From: Shimia aestuarii
GTDB taxonomy: Bacteria; Pseudomonadota; Alphaproteobacteria; Rhodobacterales; Rhodobacteraceae
Reading direction: 5' to 3'
Assembly: GCF_900114635.1 (NCBI RefSeq)
Contig: NZ_FOTQ01000001.1
Span: 186,001 to 250,000 of the forward strand
Length of the DNA: 64,000 nt
The notes under the pieces are model-generated. The model searched no databases, was not told the DNA's origin, and saw only the letters and a program-made list of their open reading frames with translations. Shown piece after piece: positions 53,612 through 63,597 of the stretch (position 1 is the first letter of the stretch; the number at the start of each line of letters is the position of its first letter). A program made the position numbers and the translations under genes.

Positions 53612-53624
53612 ACCTTTCGCTAAC
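53612..53624 (+). other. attR core
   Basis: ACCTTTCGCTAAC, identical to 37723-37735. It lies 46 bases before comM, so the element sits between intact genes. Confidence 0.75.
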
Positions 53625-53670
53625 CACGCTGCGTTTACCAATCTTAACAGGAGTGGTGGAAGGAGCGGCC

Positions 53671-55185
53671 ATGGTTGCCCGCGCATACACGGTGGCGTTT
53701 GAAGGGGTGACGGCCCATCAGGTCGAGGTGCAATGCGCCGTGACCGCAGGTCTTCCCGCATTCTCCATCGTCGGCCTGCCGGACAAGGCCGTGTCCGAGG
53801 CGCGCGACCGGGTCCGCGCCGCACTGTCGTCGATGGCCATCGCCTTGCCCTCAAAGCGCATCACCATCAACCTTTCCCCGGCCGACTTGCCCAAGGAAGG
53901 CAGCCACTTTGACCTACCCATCGCGCTGGCCCTTTTGGCCGCGCTTGGGATCGTTCCAGAGGATGCCGCCGAAGGCACAGTATCGCTGGGAGAATTGTCC
54001 CTGGACGGCTCGCTTGTGCCCGTCACCGGCGCGCTGCCAGCGGCCATGTCCGCCGCCGAAGAGGACCGCATCCTGCTCTGCCCGCGCGCCAGCGGTCCCG
54101 AAGCGGCTTGGGTTGCCGCAACACAGGTGATTGGCGCTGCATCGCTCGCAGACGTGGTGCGCCACTATACCGGCCAATCGCCCCTGCCCCCCTCGGAACC
54201 AGGGGAGGTTTCCGAAACCGGCCATCTGCGTGATCTTCGCGAGGTCAAGGGTCAGGAACGGGCCAAGCGCGCCCTCGAAATTGCTGCCGCCGGAAGACAC
54301 CACCTCTTCATGGTCGGTGCGCCGGGGTCCGGCAAATCCATGCTCGCGGCGCGTCTGCCCTCGATCCTGCCCCCCCTCAGCCCGGCAGAGGCGCTGGAAA
54401 CCTCGATGATCCATTCCGTGGCCGGATTGCTGGACCAGGGCGGCATTTCCCGCACCCGCCCGTTTCGCGAACCGCACCACACGGCCTCCATGGCCGCGAT
54501 TGTCGGCGGTGGGCGGCGCGCCCTTCCGGGCGAAATTTCACTGGCCCACAATGGTGTGCTGTTCATGGACGAACTGCCCGAATTTGCCCGCCCGGTGCTT
54601 GAAACCCTGCGCCAGCCCATCGAGACAGGACAGGTGATGATCGCGCGGGCGAATGCCCACGTGACCTACCCGTGCAAGTTCATGCTGATTGCCGCCGCCA
54701 ACCCCTGCCGCTGCGGGCATATGTACGACCCCGAACGCGCCTGCGCCCGCGTACCGACCTGCGGTGAAGACTATCTCGGGCGTCTTTCCGGCCCCTTGCT
54801 GGATCGGCTTGACCTGCGCATCGAGGTTCCGCCCGTACGCTACACCGACCTTGACCTGCCCGCCGACGGGGACACGTCGGAAACCGTGCGCGCGCGGGTT
54901 CTGGCCGCCTGCGAAATACAAGACGCGCGCTTTGCCGACCACCCGGACCTGCGCAGCAACGCCGACGTCCAAGGCGCGTTGCTCGAGGAAATCGGCACGC
55001 CCGACTCCGAAGGGCGGGAATTGCTGGGCAAAGTGGCCGAACGCTTTGGCCTGTCCGCACGCGGTTATCACCGCGTGCTCCGGGTGGCGCGCACGATTGC
55101 CGACCTTGCGGGCAGCGACACGGTGCGCAAACCCCACGTGGCCGAGGCGGTCAGCTTTCGCCTCACATCCCCGCGCGAGGTCTGA
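53671..55185 (+). CDS. comM: Mg-chelatase-like AAA+ ATPase ComM/YifB
   Basis: 504 residues. N-terminal Lon-like fold region, Walker A GAPGSGKS near residue 218, Walker B VLFMDELPEF, and the C-terminal ChlI-type domain ending in RVARTIADLAG. ComM is a hexameric helicase promoting branch migration in natural transformation. Start at 53671 with AAGGAG 6 bases upstream. Downstream of the integration site. Confidence 0.94.
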   Translation: MVARAYTVAFEGVTAHQVEVQCAVTAGLPAFSIVGLPDKAVSEARDRVRAALSSMAIALPSKRITINLSPADLPKEGSHFDLPIALALLAALGIVPEDAAEGTVSLGELSLDGSLVPVTGALPAAMSAAEEDRILLCPRASGPEAAWVAATQVIGAASLADVVRHYTGQSPLPPSEPGEVSETGHLRDLREVKGQERAKRALEIAAAGRHHLFMVGAPGSGKSMLAARLPSILPPLSPAEALETSMIHSVAGLLDQGGISRTRPFREPHHTASMAAIVGGGRRALPGEISLAHNGVLFMDELPEFARPVLETLRQPIETGQVMIARANAHVTYPCKFMLIAAANPCRCGHMYDPERACARVPTCGEDYLGRLSGPLLDRLDLRIEVPPVRYTDLDLPADGDTSETVRARVLAACEIQDARFADHPDLRSNADVQGALLEEIGTPDSEGRELLGKVAERFGLSARGYHRVLRVARTIADLAGSDTVRKPHVAEAVSFRLTSPREV

Positions 55186-56121
55186 TCAGGCGCGCTTGGC
55201 CTCGATCGCCTGCCAGATTTTTTCGGCCACGTTGATCCCGTCGAACCGCTCCAGTTCCTGAATGCCGGTGGGCGAGGTCACGTTGATCTCGGTGAGGTAA
55301 TCGCCGATCACGTCGATCCCCACAAAGACCTGCCCCTTTTCGCGCAGAAGCGGACCAATCGCATCACAGATCTCACGGTCCCGCGCGCTCAGCGCGATCT
55401 TCTCAGGCCGACCGCCCACATGCATGTTCGAGCGGGTTTCACCCGCAGCCGGCACCCGGTTGATCGCGCCCACAGGTTCGCCATCCACCAGAATCACGCG
55501 CTTGTCGCCATTGCTGACATCCGGCAGGAATTTCTGCACGATCAGGGGCTCCCGGCTGAACCCGGTGAACAGCTCGTGCAGCGAGGTCAGGTTACGATCG
55601 TTGTGATCGAGCCGGAAAACCCCCGCGCCGCCATTGCCATAAAGCGGCTTCAGGATGACGTCACCGTGCTTTTCCTTGAACGCCTTGATGGTCGCCAGAT
55701 CCCGCGCGATCGTGGTCGGCGGGGTCAGATCCGGAAAGTCCAGAACCAACAGTTTCTCGGGGTAGTTGCGTACCCAGAACGGGTCATTCACCACCAGCGT
55801 CTCGGGCATCAACCGGTCCAGGATATGCGTCGAGGTGATGTAATGCATGTCGAACGGGGGGTCCTGACGCAGCCAAACCACGTCAAAATCCGCAAGGTCC
55901 ACATGAACCTCCGGCCCAAGATCGACATGGTTGCCCTGCTCGCGGCGCACCTGCATGTCGTGCCCCCGCGCGGTAATACGCCCTTCTTCAAAGGCCAGCT
56001 TGTCCGGCGAATAATAAAAAAGCTCATGGCCACGCGCCTGCGCCTCTTCGGCAAGGCGGAACGAGCTGTCAGCGTTGATGTCGACCGACTGGATCGGGTC
56101 CATCTGAAAAGCGATCTTCAT
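55186..56121 (-). CDS. gshB: Glutathione synthetase
   Basis: 311 residues, starting [16 protein letters not shown]-grasp fold with [13 protein letters not shown] and [10 protein letters not shown] metal/substrate motifs. It ligates gamma-glutamylcysteine and glycine. The ATG at 56121 has GAGG upstream; a TTG nine bases earlier is less likely. Convergent and abutting comM. Confidence 0.95.
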   Translation of the reverse strand: MKIAFQMDPIQSVDINADSSFRLAEEAQARGHELFYYSPDKLAFEEGRITARGHDMQVRREQGNHVDLGPEVHVDLADFDVVWLRQDPPFDMHYITSTHILDRLMPETLVVNDPFWVRNYPEKLLVLDFPDLTPPTTIARDLATIKAFKEKHGDVILKPLYGNGGAGVFRLDHNDRNLTSLHELFTGFSREPLIVQKFLPDVSNGDKRVILVDGEPVGAINRVPAAGETRSNMHVGGRPEKIALSARDREICDAIGPLLREKGQVFVGIDVIGDYLTEINVTSPTGIQELERFDGINVAEKIWQAIEAKRA

Positions 56122-56185
56122 ATGGGGCAACCTCTGTTGATATCCCCACTACATGGCCCAAGCCCCGCCCGCTTGCAATGGCTGC

Positions 56186-56545
56186 TCAGGCTACCATCAA
56201 CGCGTTTTCAATGATTTTCACCGCGCCGGTGACATCCACCAGCGCCACGTCAAACCGCGCTTCGGTCAAAAGCCCGCGTGGCTCGCCACCAAGAAACTCC
56301 TCCCCGGCGGCCAACAGGCGCGCCATCTGGCGTGGTTGCAGGCGCTGGGCCGCGCGGTGAAAACTGCGGCTTTTCTTGACCTCGACAAAGATCACCTCGT
56401 CATCGCGCCGCAGGATCAGGTCAATCTCGCCCCCGCGCCCCCGCCAGCGCTGATGCACCACGTGCATCCCCTGTCGCTCGTATTCCCGCGCCACGTTCGC
56501 CTCGGCCGCCTGCCCCGCATGATAATTTGTCCCCGACATCATCAC
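56186..56545 (-). CDS. yraN: YraN/UPF0102 endonuclease-like protein
   Basis: 119 residues with the nuclease-fold core GGEIDLILRRDDEVIFVEVK (D and ExK acidic/basic residues). The family is commonly next to rsmI, as here (13-base gap). Biochemical role poorly defined. Confidence 0.88.
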   Translation of the reverse strand: MMMSGTNYHAGQAAEANVAREYERQGMHVVHQRWRGRGGEIDLILRRDDEVIFVEVKKSRSFHRAAQRLQPRQMARLLAAGEEFLGGEPRGLLTEARFDVALVDVTGAVKIIENALMVA

Positions 56546-56558
56546 GCCCTCCGCTGCT

Positions 56559-57416
56559 TCAATCCTTCTTCAGCTTAAGGGCCAGTTGATAAATTTTCCG
56601 TTTATGCGCCCCAAACGCCTGCGCCACCGCTTCCGAGGCATCGCGCACACTCATCGTTTCCAGCGCCGTGACCAGCGCCGCCTCGATATCGTCCTCCCCG
56701 GAATCCTCGCCGCGCCCGCGGTCAATCAAAACGACGATCTCCCCTTTGAAACTTCGCTCTTGCGCCGCACTGCTCAACTCGGACAGCGGCCCGCGCAGTA
56801 CCTCTTCGAATTTCTTTGTCAGTTCCCGGCAAAGCGCCGCCTCGCGGCCCGCGCCAAGCACTTCGGCGGCATCCGACAACATCGCGCCAACCCGCTTGGG
56901 GGATTCGTAAAACACCAAGGTCCCCGGCACGTCCCGCACCGCCTCAAGCGCGCTGCGCCGGGCTGATTTGGCATTGGGCAGGAACCCGGCAAAGAAAAAC
57001 GCATCCGTCGGCAACCCCGCCAGCGTCAGCGCCGTGGCGACGGCGGACGGTCCGGGCGCCGACGTCACCAAATGCCCCGCCTCTGCCGCGGCGCGCGACA
57101 AATGATAGCCCGGATCGGCGATCAGCGGCGTCCCCGCCTCCGAGGCATAGGCCACCGACCGACCATCGGCCAGAAACCCCAGCAGCTTTTCCCGCGCCCC
57201 GGCGCCAGAGTGATCGTGATAGGATATCAGCGGGCGATCCCCGAGCGGCACGCCATGAATCTCCAGCAACCGCCGCATTGACCGCGTGTCCTCGGCTGCA
57301 ATTACATCGGTCGAGGCCAGAACGTCCAGCGCCCTGAGCGTGATGTCGCGCGCCGTGCCGATCGGTGTGGCGACAAAGTACAAACCAGGTCGCAATTTCT
57401 CGGTCTTGTAATTCAC
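56559..57416 (-). CDS. rsmI: 16S rRNA (cytidine-1402-2'-O)-methyltransferase
   Basis: 285 residues, tetrapyrrole-methylase fold. LYFVATPIGTARDITLRAL, EDTRSMRRLL and GTPLIADPGY are family signatures. It methylates C1402 of 16S rRNA with RsmH. Cotranscribed with yraN. Confidence 0.94.
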   Translation of the reverse strand: MNYKTEKLRPGLYFVATPIGTARDITLRALDVLASTDVIAAEDTRSMRRLLEIHGVPLGDRPLISYHDHSGAGAREKLLGFLADGRSVAYASEAGTPLIADPGYHLSRAAAEAGHLVTSAPGPSAVATALTLAGLPTDAFFFAGFLPNAKSARRSALEAVRDVPGTLVFYESPKRVGAMLSDAAEVLGAGREAALCRELTKKFEEVLRGPLSELSSAAQERSFKGEIVVLIDRGRGEDSGEDDIEAALVTALETMSVRDASEAVAQAFGAHKRKIYQLALKLKKD

Positions 57417-57513
57417 CTCTGGACCCGCCTTTCGCTACGTTTATGATTGCACCCCATCGGGCGGCCGGATCAGAGTTGCGGACCCGACCCCAATGGGAGT
57501 GGAGATATTCGTG

Positions 57514-58686
57514 ATGTTTGCTTTTCTTAAACCCGCCCGCAAGCTTCTGAAAGGGGCCGCACTTGGATTGGCGAGTTTTGCGCTGTTCGCCTGTGAACCC
57601 ACCGGGCTGAGCACAGGACCGACCATCTCGACCAACGCTCCGGTGCCTGTGGCGCTTCTCGTGCCCATGGGGTCAGGCAATTCCGGCGATGCCCTTCTGG
57701 CGCAAAGCCTTGAAAACGCGGCGCGTTTGGCCATCGCTGACCTTCAAGGCGTGCAGATCGACCTGCGGGTCTATCCCACGGCCGGACAGGCAGCTACCGC
57801 ACAGGCCGCCGCCATTCAGGCGGTGAATGAAGGCGCCAAGATCATTCTTGGTCCGGTCTTTGCAGAGGCCGCGAACGCAGCGGCCAAGGCCGTGGTCAAC
57901 CGCAAGATCAACGTCATGGCCTTCTCCAACAACACCACGATTGCCGGCGGCAACCTCTTTGTGCTGGGCCCGACATTCGAAAACACCGCCGACCGCCTCG
58001 TTGGCTTCTCCAAGCGCAACGGTAGGGAACGCATCATGGTCGTGCACGCCGAAAACGTTTCGGGTCAGATTGGACGCAATGCCATCCTGTCCGCGATTTC
58101 GCGCAACAACGCGACCGAGGCGGGCACCGTGTCCTACCAGTTCTCGCAGGAAGGCGTCATCGCGGCCACGTCACAGATCAAGCTCAACGCCGATCAGAAC
58201 CAGGCCGACGCGATCTTCCTGACCTCGGACACCTCCGGCGCCCTGCCATTGCTGACACAGGTTCTGCCCGAGGCCGGTCTCAGCCCCGCCACCACCCAGT
58301 TTATCGGCCTGACCCGCTGGGACATCCCGGCCCAGACGCTCGAACTGCCGGGGGTTCAGGGCGGCTGGTTTGCAATGCCAGACCCTCAGCTGACGCAACA
58401 GTTCCAGACCCGCTACGCACAGGCCTATGGCGGCCTGCCGCACCCGATCGGTGGTCTGGCCTATGACGGGATTGCGGCGATCGGCGCACTGGTCAAGGCG
58501 GGCAAGAGCGATGCATTGACGACGGGCGCCCTCACCCAAGGCGCAGGTTTTCAGGGTGTGAACGGCATTTTCCGCCTTCGCGCCGACGGTACGAATGAAC
58601 GCGGACTGGCGGTGGCCACGATCCGTGACAAGAAGGTTGTAATCATTGACCCTGCCCCAACCCGATTCGGCGGTGCCGGCTTCTGA
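57514..58686 (+). CDS. LpoA-like penicillin-binding protein activator lipoprotein
   Basis: 390 residues. A signal peptide with lipobox LFAC (Cys about 27) precedes a periplasmic-binding type-1 fold domain (PVALLVPMGSG, LGPVFAEAAN, GLAYDGIAAIG). This matches the LpoA/YraM C-domain-only proteins of alphaproteobacteria. Divergent from rsmI, like LpoA-yraN neighbourhoods elsewhere. ATG at 57514 chosen over 57493, which has no ribosome site. Confidence 0.85.
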   Translation: MFAFLKPARKLLKGAALGLASFALFACEPTGLSTGPTISTNAPVPVALLVPMGSGNSGDALLAQSLENAARLAIADLQGVQIDLRVYPTAGQAATAQAAAIQAVNEGAKIILGPVFAEAANAAAKAVVNRKINVMAFSNNTTIAGGNLFVLGPTFENTADRLVGFSKRNGRERIMVVHAENVSGQIGRNAILSAISRNNATEAGTVSYQFSQEGVIAATSQIKLNADQNQADAIFLTSDTSGALPLLTQVLPEAGLSPATTQFIGLTRWDIPAQTLELPGVQGGWFAMPDPQLTQQFQTRYAQAYGGLPHPIGGLAYDGIAAIGALVKAGKSDALTTGALTQGAGFQGVNGIFRLRADGTNERGLAVATIRDKKVVIIDPAPTRFGGAGF

Positions 58687-61456
58687 GCCCGGCACGGATA
58701 TCGTCACACTGCCCAAGGACACGCTGATCTGCGATCCTGAACAGATCTTCGACCATAAATCCATCCGGGCGGATCTCGACGCCCTGGTTGAAGAAAAAAG
58801 CGATGACCGCGCCTTTCGGGGGGCGGTGGTCAAGCTGCTGTCGACCCGTCGCAAGGAAGGCATGGCCCGCATCGCGGACTCGTTTCGGGAAAAACCATTC
58901 GCCGCGCGGGAAATGACCCGCTCCTATACGTGGCTGACCGACTGCCTTGTCGGCTGCGCCTTTCACGTGGCCACGACCCAATTGCACCCGCTGCCGAACC
59001 CGACCGAATCCGAACGCCTGGCGCTCTTGGCAGTGGGTGGGTACGGGCGGGGCGAAATGGCACCGCAATCGGATGTCGATCTGCTGTTCCTGACCCCCTA
59101 CAAGATCACGGCCTGGGCCGAGAGCGTGATTGAATCCATGCTCTACATCCTGTGGGATCTGCGCCTCAAGGTTGGCCACTCAAGCCGCACCGTCAAGGAT
59201 TGCCTGCGCCTCGGGGGCGAAGATTACACCATCCGCACCGCGCTGCTGGAAAACCGCTTTCTCTGGGGGGACGAGGGTCTTGCCACCGAGTTGAACAAAC
59301 GTCTCCGGGCGGAACTGTTCACCGGCACGGAACGGGAGTTCATCGAGGCCAAGCTCTCCGAACGCGAGGCACGCCACCTCAAGCAGGGCGAACGCTATGT
59401 CGTCGAACCCAACGTGAAAGAGGGCAAAGGAGGTCTGCGCGATCTGCAATCGCTGTTCTGGATCGCGAAATACGTCTACCAGGTCACAGACGTTTCCGAA
59501 TTGGTCGCGCTCAAGGTACTGACCAAAGACGAACTCGAAAGCTTCATCGACGCCGAAAACTTCCTTTGGGCAGTGCGCGGACACCTGCACCTGATCGCCG
59601 GGCGCCCGGTCGAACAGCTGACCTTTGACGTGCAGGTCGAAGTGGCCGACCGGCTGGGATATGTCGACAGGGGCGGGCGCCGCGCGGTCGAACATTTCAT
59701 GCAGGATTATTTCCGCAAGGCGACCTCGGTGGGCGACCTGACCCGCATCCTTCTGACCAAGCTGGAAGCGGACCACGCCAAGGCCGCACCGCTGATGGAG
59801 CGCATTTTCCGCCGTCGCCGCAAGGTCAAACCCGAATATGTCGTGATCAACAATCGCCTCGCGGTGGTCGATGACGAAGCGTTTCTTTCCGACAAGCTCA
59901 ACCTGCTGCGTATCTTCGACGAAGGGTTGCGCACGGGGCTGCTGATCCACCCGGATGCCATGCGCCTTGTCACGGCCAATCTCGACCTGATCGACGACGA
60001 CATGCGCGCCAACAAGGAAGCGCGCAAGATCTTCCTCGGGCTTCTGCTGAAACACGGAAACCCGGAACGCGCCCTGCGGCGGATGAACGAACTGGGCGTG
60101 CTGGCCGCCTTCCTCCCCGAGTTCGAACCCATCGTGGCTATGATGCAGTTCAATATGTATCACTCCTACACGGTGGACGAACACACCATCCAGGTCATCG
60201 CCAACCTTGACCGGATCGAACGCGACGAACTGCGCGAGGAACTGCCGCTCAGCTCGGACATCATCAAGTCCGGCATCAACCGCCGGGTGCTGATGGTGGC
60301 ACTGCTGTTGCACGACATCGGCAAGGGTCGCGACATCGACCATTCTGTGCTGGGCGCCCAGATCGCCCGCCGTGTTGCACCGGCGCTTGGCCTGCCCAAG
60401 GCGGAATGCGAAACGGTCGAATGGCTGGTGCGGTATCACCTCCTGATGTCCGACACCGCCCAGAAACGCGACATCGCTGATCCGCGCACCGTGCGCGACT
60501 TTGCCAAGGCGGTGCAGACAGTCGACCGGCTGAACCTTCTGACTGTCCTGACCGTCTGTGACATTCGCGGCGTCGGGCCGGACACGTGGAACAATTGGAA
60601 AGCAGTCCTGATCCGCGCGCTCTACCGCCAGACCAAGCTGGTGCTGGAAGACGGAATGGAGGCGATCACCCGCGAAAACCGAGGCACCGAGGCCAAGAAA
60701 CTCCTGCGCAAAGAGCTGGCCGACTGGCCCGCCAAAGAGCTCAAACGCGAAACCGGGCGCCATTACGATCCTTACTGGCAGGGGCTGCATGTCACCGCGC
60801 ACAAGGTTTTTGCCGAACTGCTGCGCGACATACAGGACGACGAGGTGCGCATCGACCTTCACCCGGACGAAGATCGCGACGCCACCCGCGCCTGCTTTGC
60901 CATGGCCGATCATCCCGGCATCTTCAGCCGCATGTGCGGGGCACTGGCGCTGGTCGGGGCCAATATCGTGGATGCACGCACCTTCACCTCCAAGGACGGG
61001 TATGCCACGGCCGCCTTCTGGATACAGGACATCGAGGGACACCCTTTCGAGGCCTCGCGCCTGCCCCGCCTGCGCCAGATGATCGAAAAGACCCTGCGCG
61101 GCGAGGTACTCACCACCGAGGCCATCAAGTCGCGCGACGTGATCAAGAAACGCGAACGTGCCTTCCGGGTGCCGACAACCATCACCTTCGACAATGACGG
61201 CTCCGATATCTACACCATCATCGAAGTCGACACCCGCGACCGTCCGGGCCTCTTGTTCGACCTGACCCGGACTTTGGCCAACAACAACGTCTACATCGCT
61301 TCGGCGGTGATCGCGACCTTCGGGGAGCAGGTGGTCGACAGCTTCTATGTCAAGGACATGTTCGGACTCAAATTCCACTCCGAAGCCAAGCAGCGCACCC
61401 TAGAAAAGCGCCTGCGTGAAGCGATCGAAAAAGGCGTGGAAAGGGCGACCTCTTGA
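58646..61456 (+). CDS. glnD: Bifunctional PII uridylyltransferase/uridylyl-removing enzyme
   Basis: 936 residues. Nucleotidyltransferase domain with GGYGRGEMAPQSDVD near 131-145, HD domain (LLHDIGKGRDIDHS near 556) and two C-terminal ACT domains that sense glutamine. It controls PII protein modification and nitrogen metabolism. TTG start, 41 bases inside the preceding gene; the true start could be slightly downstream. Confidence 0.94.
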   Translation: MTLPQPDSAVPASEPGTDIVTLPKDTLICDPEQIFDHKSIRADLDALVEEKSDDRAFRGAVVKLLSTRRKEGMARIADSFREKPFAAREMTRSYTWLTDCLVGCAFHVATTQLHPLPNPTESERLALLAVGGYGRGEMAPQSDVDLLFLTPYKITAWAESVIESMLYILWDLRLKVGHSSRTVKDCLRLGGEDYTIRTALLENRFLWGDEGLATELNKRLRAELFTGTEREFIEAKLSEREARHLKQGERYVVEPNVKEGKGGLRDLQSLFWIAKYVYQVTDVSELVALKVLTKDELESFIDAENFLWAVRGHLHLIAGRPVEQLTFDVQVEVADRLGYVDRGGRRAVEHFMQDYFRKATSVGDLTRILLTKLEADHAKAAPLMERIFRRRRKVKPEYVVINNRLAVVDDEAFLSDKLNLLRIFDEGLRTGLLIHPDAMRLVTANLDLIDDDMRANKEARKIFLGLLLKHGNPERALRRMNELGVLAAFLPEFEPIVAMMQFNMYHSYTVDEHTIQVIANLDRIERDELREELPLSSDIIKSGINRRVLMVALLLHDIGKGRDIDHSVLGAQIARRVAPALGLPKAECETVEWLVRYHLLMSDTAQKRDIADPRTVRDFAKAVQTVDRLNLLTVLTVCDIRGVGPDTWNNWKAVLIRALYRQTKLVLEDGMEAITRENRGTEAKKLLRKELADWPAKELKRETGRHYDPYWQGLHVTAHKVFAELLRDIQDDEVRIDLHPDEDRDATRACFAMADHPGIFSRMCGALALVGANIVDARTFTSKDGYATAAFWIQDIEGHPFEASRLPRLRQMIEKTLRGEVLTTEAIKSRDVIKKRERAFRVPTTITFDNDGSDIYTIIEVDTRDRPGLLFDLTRTLANNNVYIASAVIATFGEQVVDSFYVKDMFGLKFHSEAKQRTLEKRLREAIEKGVERATS

Positions 61457-62997
61457 AGCCGATCCGGCTGATATCCGGCTTTCTGACCGTCGGCTTCTGG
61501 ACCCTGATGAGCCGGGTCCTCGGCTTTGCGCGTGAAATCCTGATTCTCGCCTATATCGGTCCGGGCAGCGCGCTTGACGCCTTCGTTGCCGCCTTCCGCC
61601 TGCCCAACATGTTCCGCCGCTTCTTTGCCGAAGGCGCCTTCAATGCGGCCTTCGTGCCGATGTTTTCCAAGAAATACGAGGCGGACGAGGACGCGGCAGG
61701 GTTTGCCCGCGACGCCTTCAACCTTCTGGCCATCTCCGTTCTGGGGCTGGCCGCGCTGGCCATGATCTTCATGCCCGCGCTGGTCTGGCTCACGGCAGAG
61801 GGCTTTTATGGCGATGAACGCTTCGACATGACGGTCGGCTTTGGCCACATCGTCTTTCCCTATATCGTCTTCATGTCCCTCGCGGCGCTGTTTTCGGGCA
61901 TCCTGAATGCCACCGGGCGCTTTGCCGCCGCTGCTGCGGCGCCGGTTCTGCTCAATGTGTTGGTGGTGCCCGCCCTGATCATCGGGGCGGCAGTGGGGGG
62001 CGACGTGGTCATGTGGCTGGTCTGGACCATCCCGATCGCCGGTGTCGCCCAACTGGCCTTTGTCTGGATCGCGACCCTGCGCGCGGGCATTTCCTTTCGC
62101 CCCGGCCTGCCCCACGTCACCCCCGACATGCGGCGAATGCTGGCGATTGCCGTTCCCGCCGCGCTGGCCTCGGGCGTCATGCAGATCAACCTTGTCGTCG
62201 GCCAGATCGTCGCCTCGGCCACTCCCGGTGCGGTGAGCTGGCTCTTTGCTGCCGACCGACTCTATCAACTGCCCCTCGGCGTGGTCGGCATCGCCGTCGG
62301 TATCGTGCTTTTGCCCGACCTTTCGCGCCGCCTGCGCGCGGGCGATGATGACGGGGCGCAATATGCCTTTTCCCGCGCCGGAGAGTTCGCCCTCTTCCTC
62401 ACCATTCCCTGCGCCGTTGCGTTTCTCGTGATCCCGCTGCCGTTGGTCTCGGTCCTGTTCGAACGCGGCGCCACCGGCGCGGATGACAGCGCCGCCATCG
62501 CCGTGGCCGTGGCGATCTACGGGCTCGGCCTGCCCGCCTTCGTGCTGCAGAAACTGCTGCAACCGCTCTATTTCGCTCGCGAAGACACGCGCCGCCCGTT
62601 CCACTACGCCGTCTGGGCGATGATCGTGAACGCCGCTCTGGCCTTTGGCCTATCCCCTTTCCTGAGTTGGATGGCCCCCGCCATTGCTGCCTCGGTTTCG
62701 GCCTGGGTCATGGTCGCACAGTTGGCTCTGGGTGCCCGCCGCTATGGCGCGGTGGCCAGGTTCGACAACCGCCTGCGCAGCCGCCTCTGGCGGATCTGCC
62801 TGTGTTCGGGGGTCATGGCCGCCGCCCTCTGGGGGGCCACGCTGATCCTCTCACCATGGCTCGGCATGCCCGGCTGGCGCTATGGCGCGCTGCTGGTCCT
62901 GATCGCGGCGGGAAGCGTCACCTACTTCCTATCTGCGCACATCACCGGGGCGTTCCGCTTCTCGGAACTGCGCGGGGCCGCGCGCCGGTCAGCCTGA
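61453..62997 (+). CDS. murJ: Lipid II flippase MurJ
   Basis: 514 residues, about 14 membrane helices, MOP superfamily. N-terminal SRVLGFAREILILAY and FRLPNMFRRFFAEGAFN are characteristic. It moves lipid II across the inner membrane for peptidoglycan synthesis. TTG start overlapping the glnD stop codon. Confidence 0.94.
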   Translation: MKPIRLISGFLTVGFWTLMSRVLGFAREILILAYIGPGSALDAFVAAFRLPNMFRRFFAEGAFNAAFVPMFSKKYEADEDAAGFARDAFNLLAISVLGLAALAMIFMPALVWLTAEGFYGDERFDMTVGFGHIVFPYIVFMSLAALFSGILNATGRFAAAAAAPVLLNVLVVPALIIGAAVGGDVVMWLVWTIPIAGVAQLAFVWIATLRAGISFRPGLPHVTPDMRRMLAIAVPAALASGVMQINLVVGQIVASATPGAVSWLFAADRLYQLPLGVVGIAVGIVLLPDLSRRLRAGDDDGAQYAFSRAGEFALFLTIPCAVAFLVIPLPLVSVLFERGATGADDSAAIAVAVAIYGLGLPAFVLQKLLQPLYFAREDTRRPFHYAVWAMIVNAALAFGLSPFLSWMAPAIAASVSAWVMVAQLALGARRYGAVARFDNRLRSRLWRICLCSGVMAAALWGATLILSPWLGMPGWRYGALLVLIAAGSVTYFLSAHITGAFRFSELRGAARRSA

Positions 62998-63075
62998 CGA
63001 AATCCAATTTTTCCTTGCCCTCTTCCCCGGATCGGTCGTTACTCGGGGCACAGACAGGACAATTGGAGAGCGAGT

Positions 63076-63594
63076 ATGTCTAACTGGATTATCATGATGC
63101 TGGTCGGCATCCTGTCCCTCGTGGCCGGGATCGTCGCCCTGCTCAACCCCTTTGGGGCCTCGGTCGTGGCCACACTGATCACGGGATGGAGCTTTTTCAT
63201 CCTCGGATTTCTGCAGCTTATTGCCGGGCTACGTGCCGAAGGGGCCGGCAACAAGGTGCTGGGCGCCTTGCTCGGCCTGATCGCATTGTTTATCGGCATC
63301 AACCTTGTCGCCGAACCGCTGCGCGGCATGATCACCCTGACGATGATTGCCGGGATCATGTTTCTGGCCTCGGGCATCTTCAAGGCATGGTTCGGCTTTG
63401 CCAATACAGAAGGCAGCCTGCGCGGTGCGATGATGATCTCGGGCCTGGTGTCGATTGTGCTGGGTGTAATGGTGCTGTCGAACTTCCCGCAATCGGCCGC
63501 AGTCGTGCTGGGCGTATTGCTGGGCATTGAGCTTCTGTCCAACGGCATCAGCGCCATCGCGCTCGCCATGATCGGCAAGAAGATCGAAACCTGA
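63076..63594 (+). CDS. HdeD/DUF308-family membrane protein
   Basis: 172 residues, six membrane helices in three similar hairpins, as in HdeD (linked to acid resistance in E. coli). Good ribosome site GGAGAGCG. Role in this organism unknown. Convergent with the rhomboid-like gene. Confidence 0.8.
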   Translation: MSNWIIMMLVGILSLVAGIVALLNPFGASVVATLITGWSFFILGFLQLIAGLRAEGAGNKVLGALLGLIALFIGINLVAEPLRGMITLTMIAGIMFLASGIFKAWFGFANTEGSLRGAMMISGLVSIVLGVMVLSNFPQSAAVVLGVLLGIELLSNGISAIALAMIGKKIET

Positions 63595-63597
63595 GCC

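Larger units (their letters stand above)
37723..53624. mobile_element. 15.9-kb integrated podophage-like element (prophage or capsid-encoding satellite)
   Basis: Bounded by a 13-bp direct repeat, with a tyrosine integrase at the left end and about 19 leftward genes. Base composition shifts sharply to lower GC, with many TA-rich stretches and frequent CTAG. Modules from right to left: AlpA-like regulator, small proteins, RepA-like ATPase, terminase, portal, scaffold, capsid, adaptor, internal proteins. Lysis, tail-fibre, polymerase and CI-repressor genes are not recognisable. Size and content resemble capsid-forming phage-inducible islands as much as a small podovirus; I cannot decide between them. 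Confidence 0.85.
53337..53670. other. 334-base right-end control region and comM leader
   Basis: No gene supported. Contains repeat copies 53351 and 53590, the early promoter, three CTTTGCAA words (53509, 53517, 53531), arm-type TTACTC words (53552-53570), attR and the comM ribosome site. Confidence 0.55.

Noticed and set aside
37723-53624. Gene transfer agent cluster
   Set aside because: Rhodobacteraceae GTA clusters are also about 15 kb, but they lack an integrase and att repeats and have siphovirus-type tail genes. Here int, att and podovirus-like portal/capsid genes are present.
59180-61378. 732-codon leftward open frame opposite glnD
   Set aside because: Shadow of glnD; no family features.
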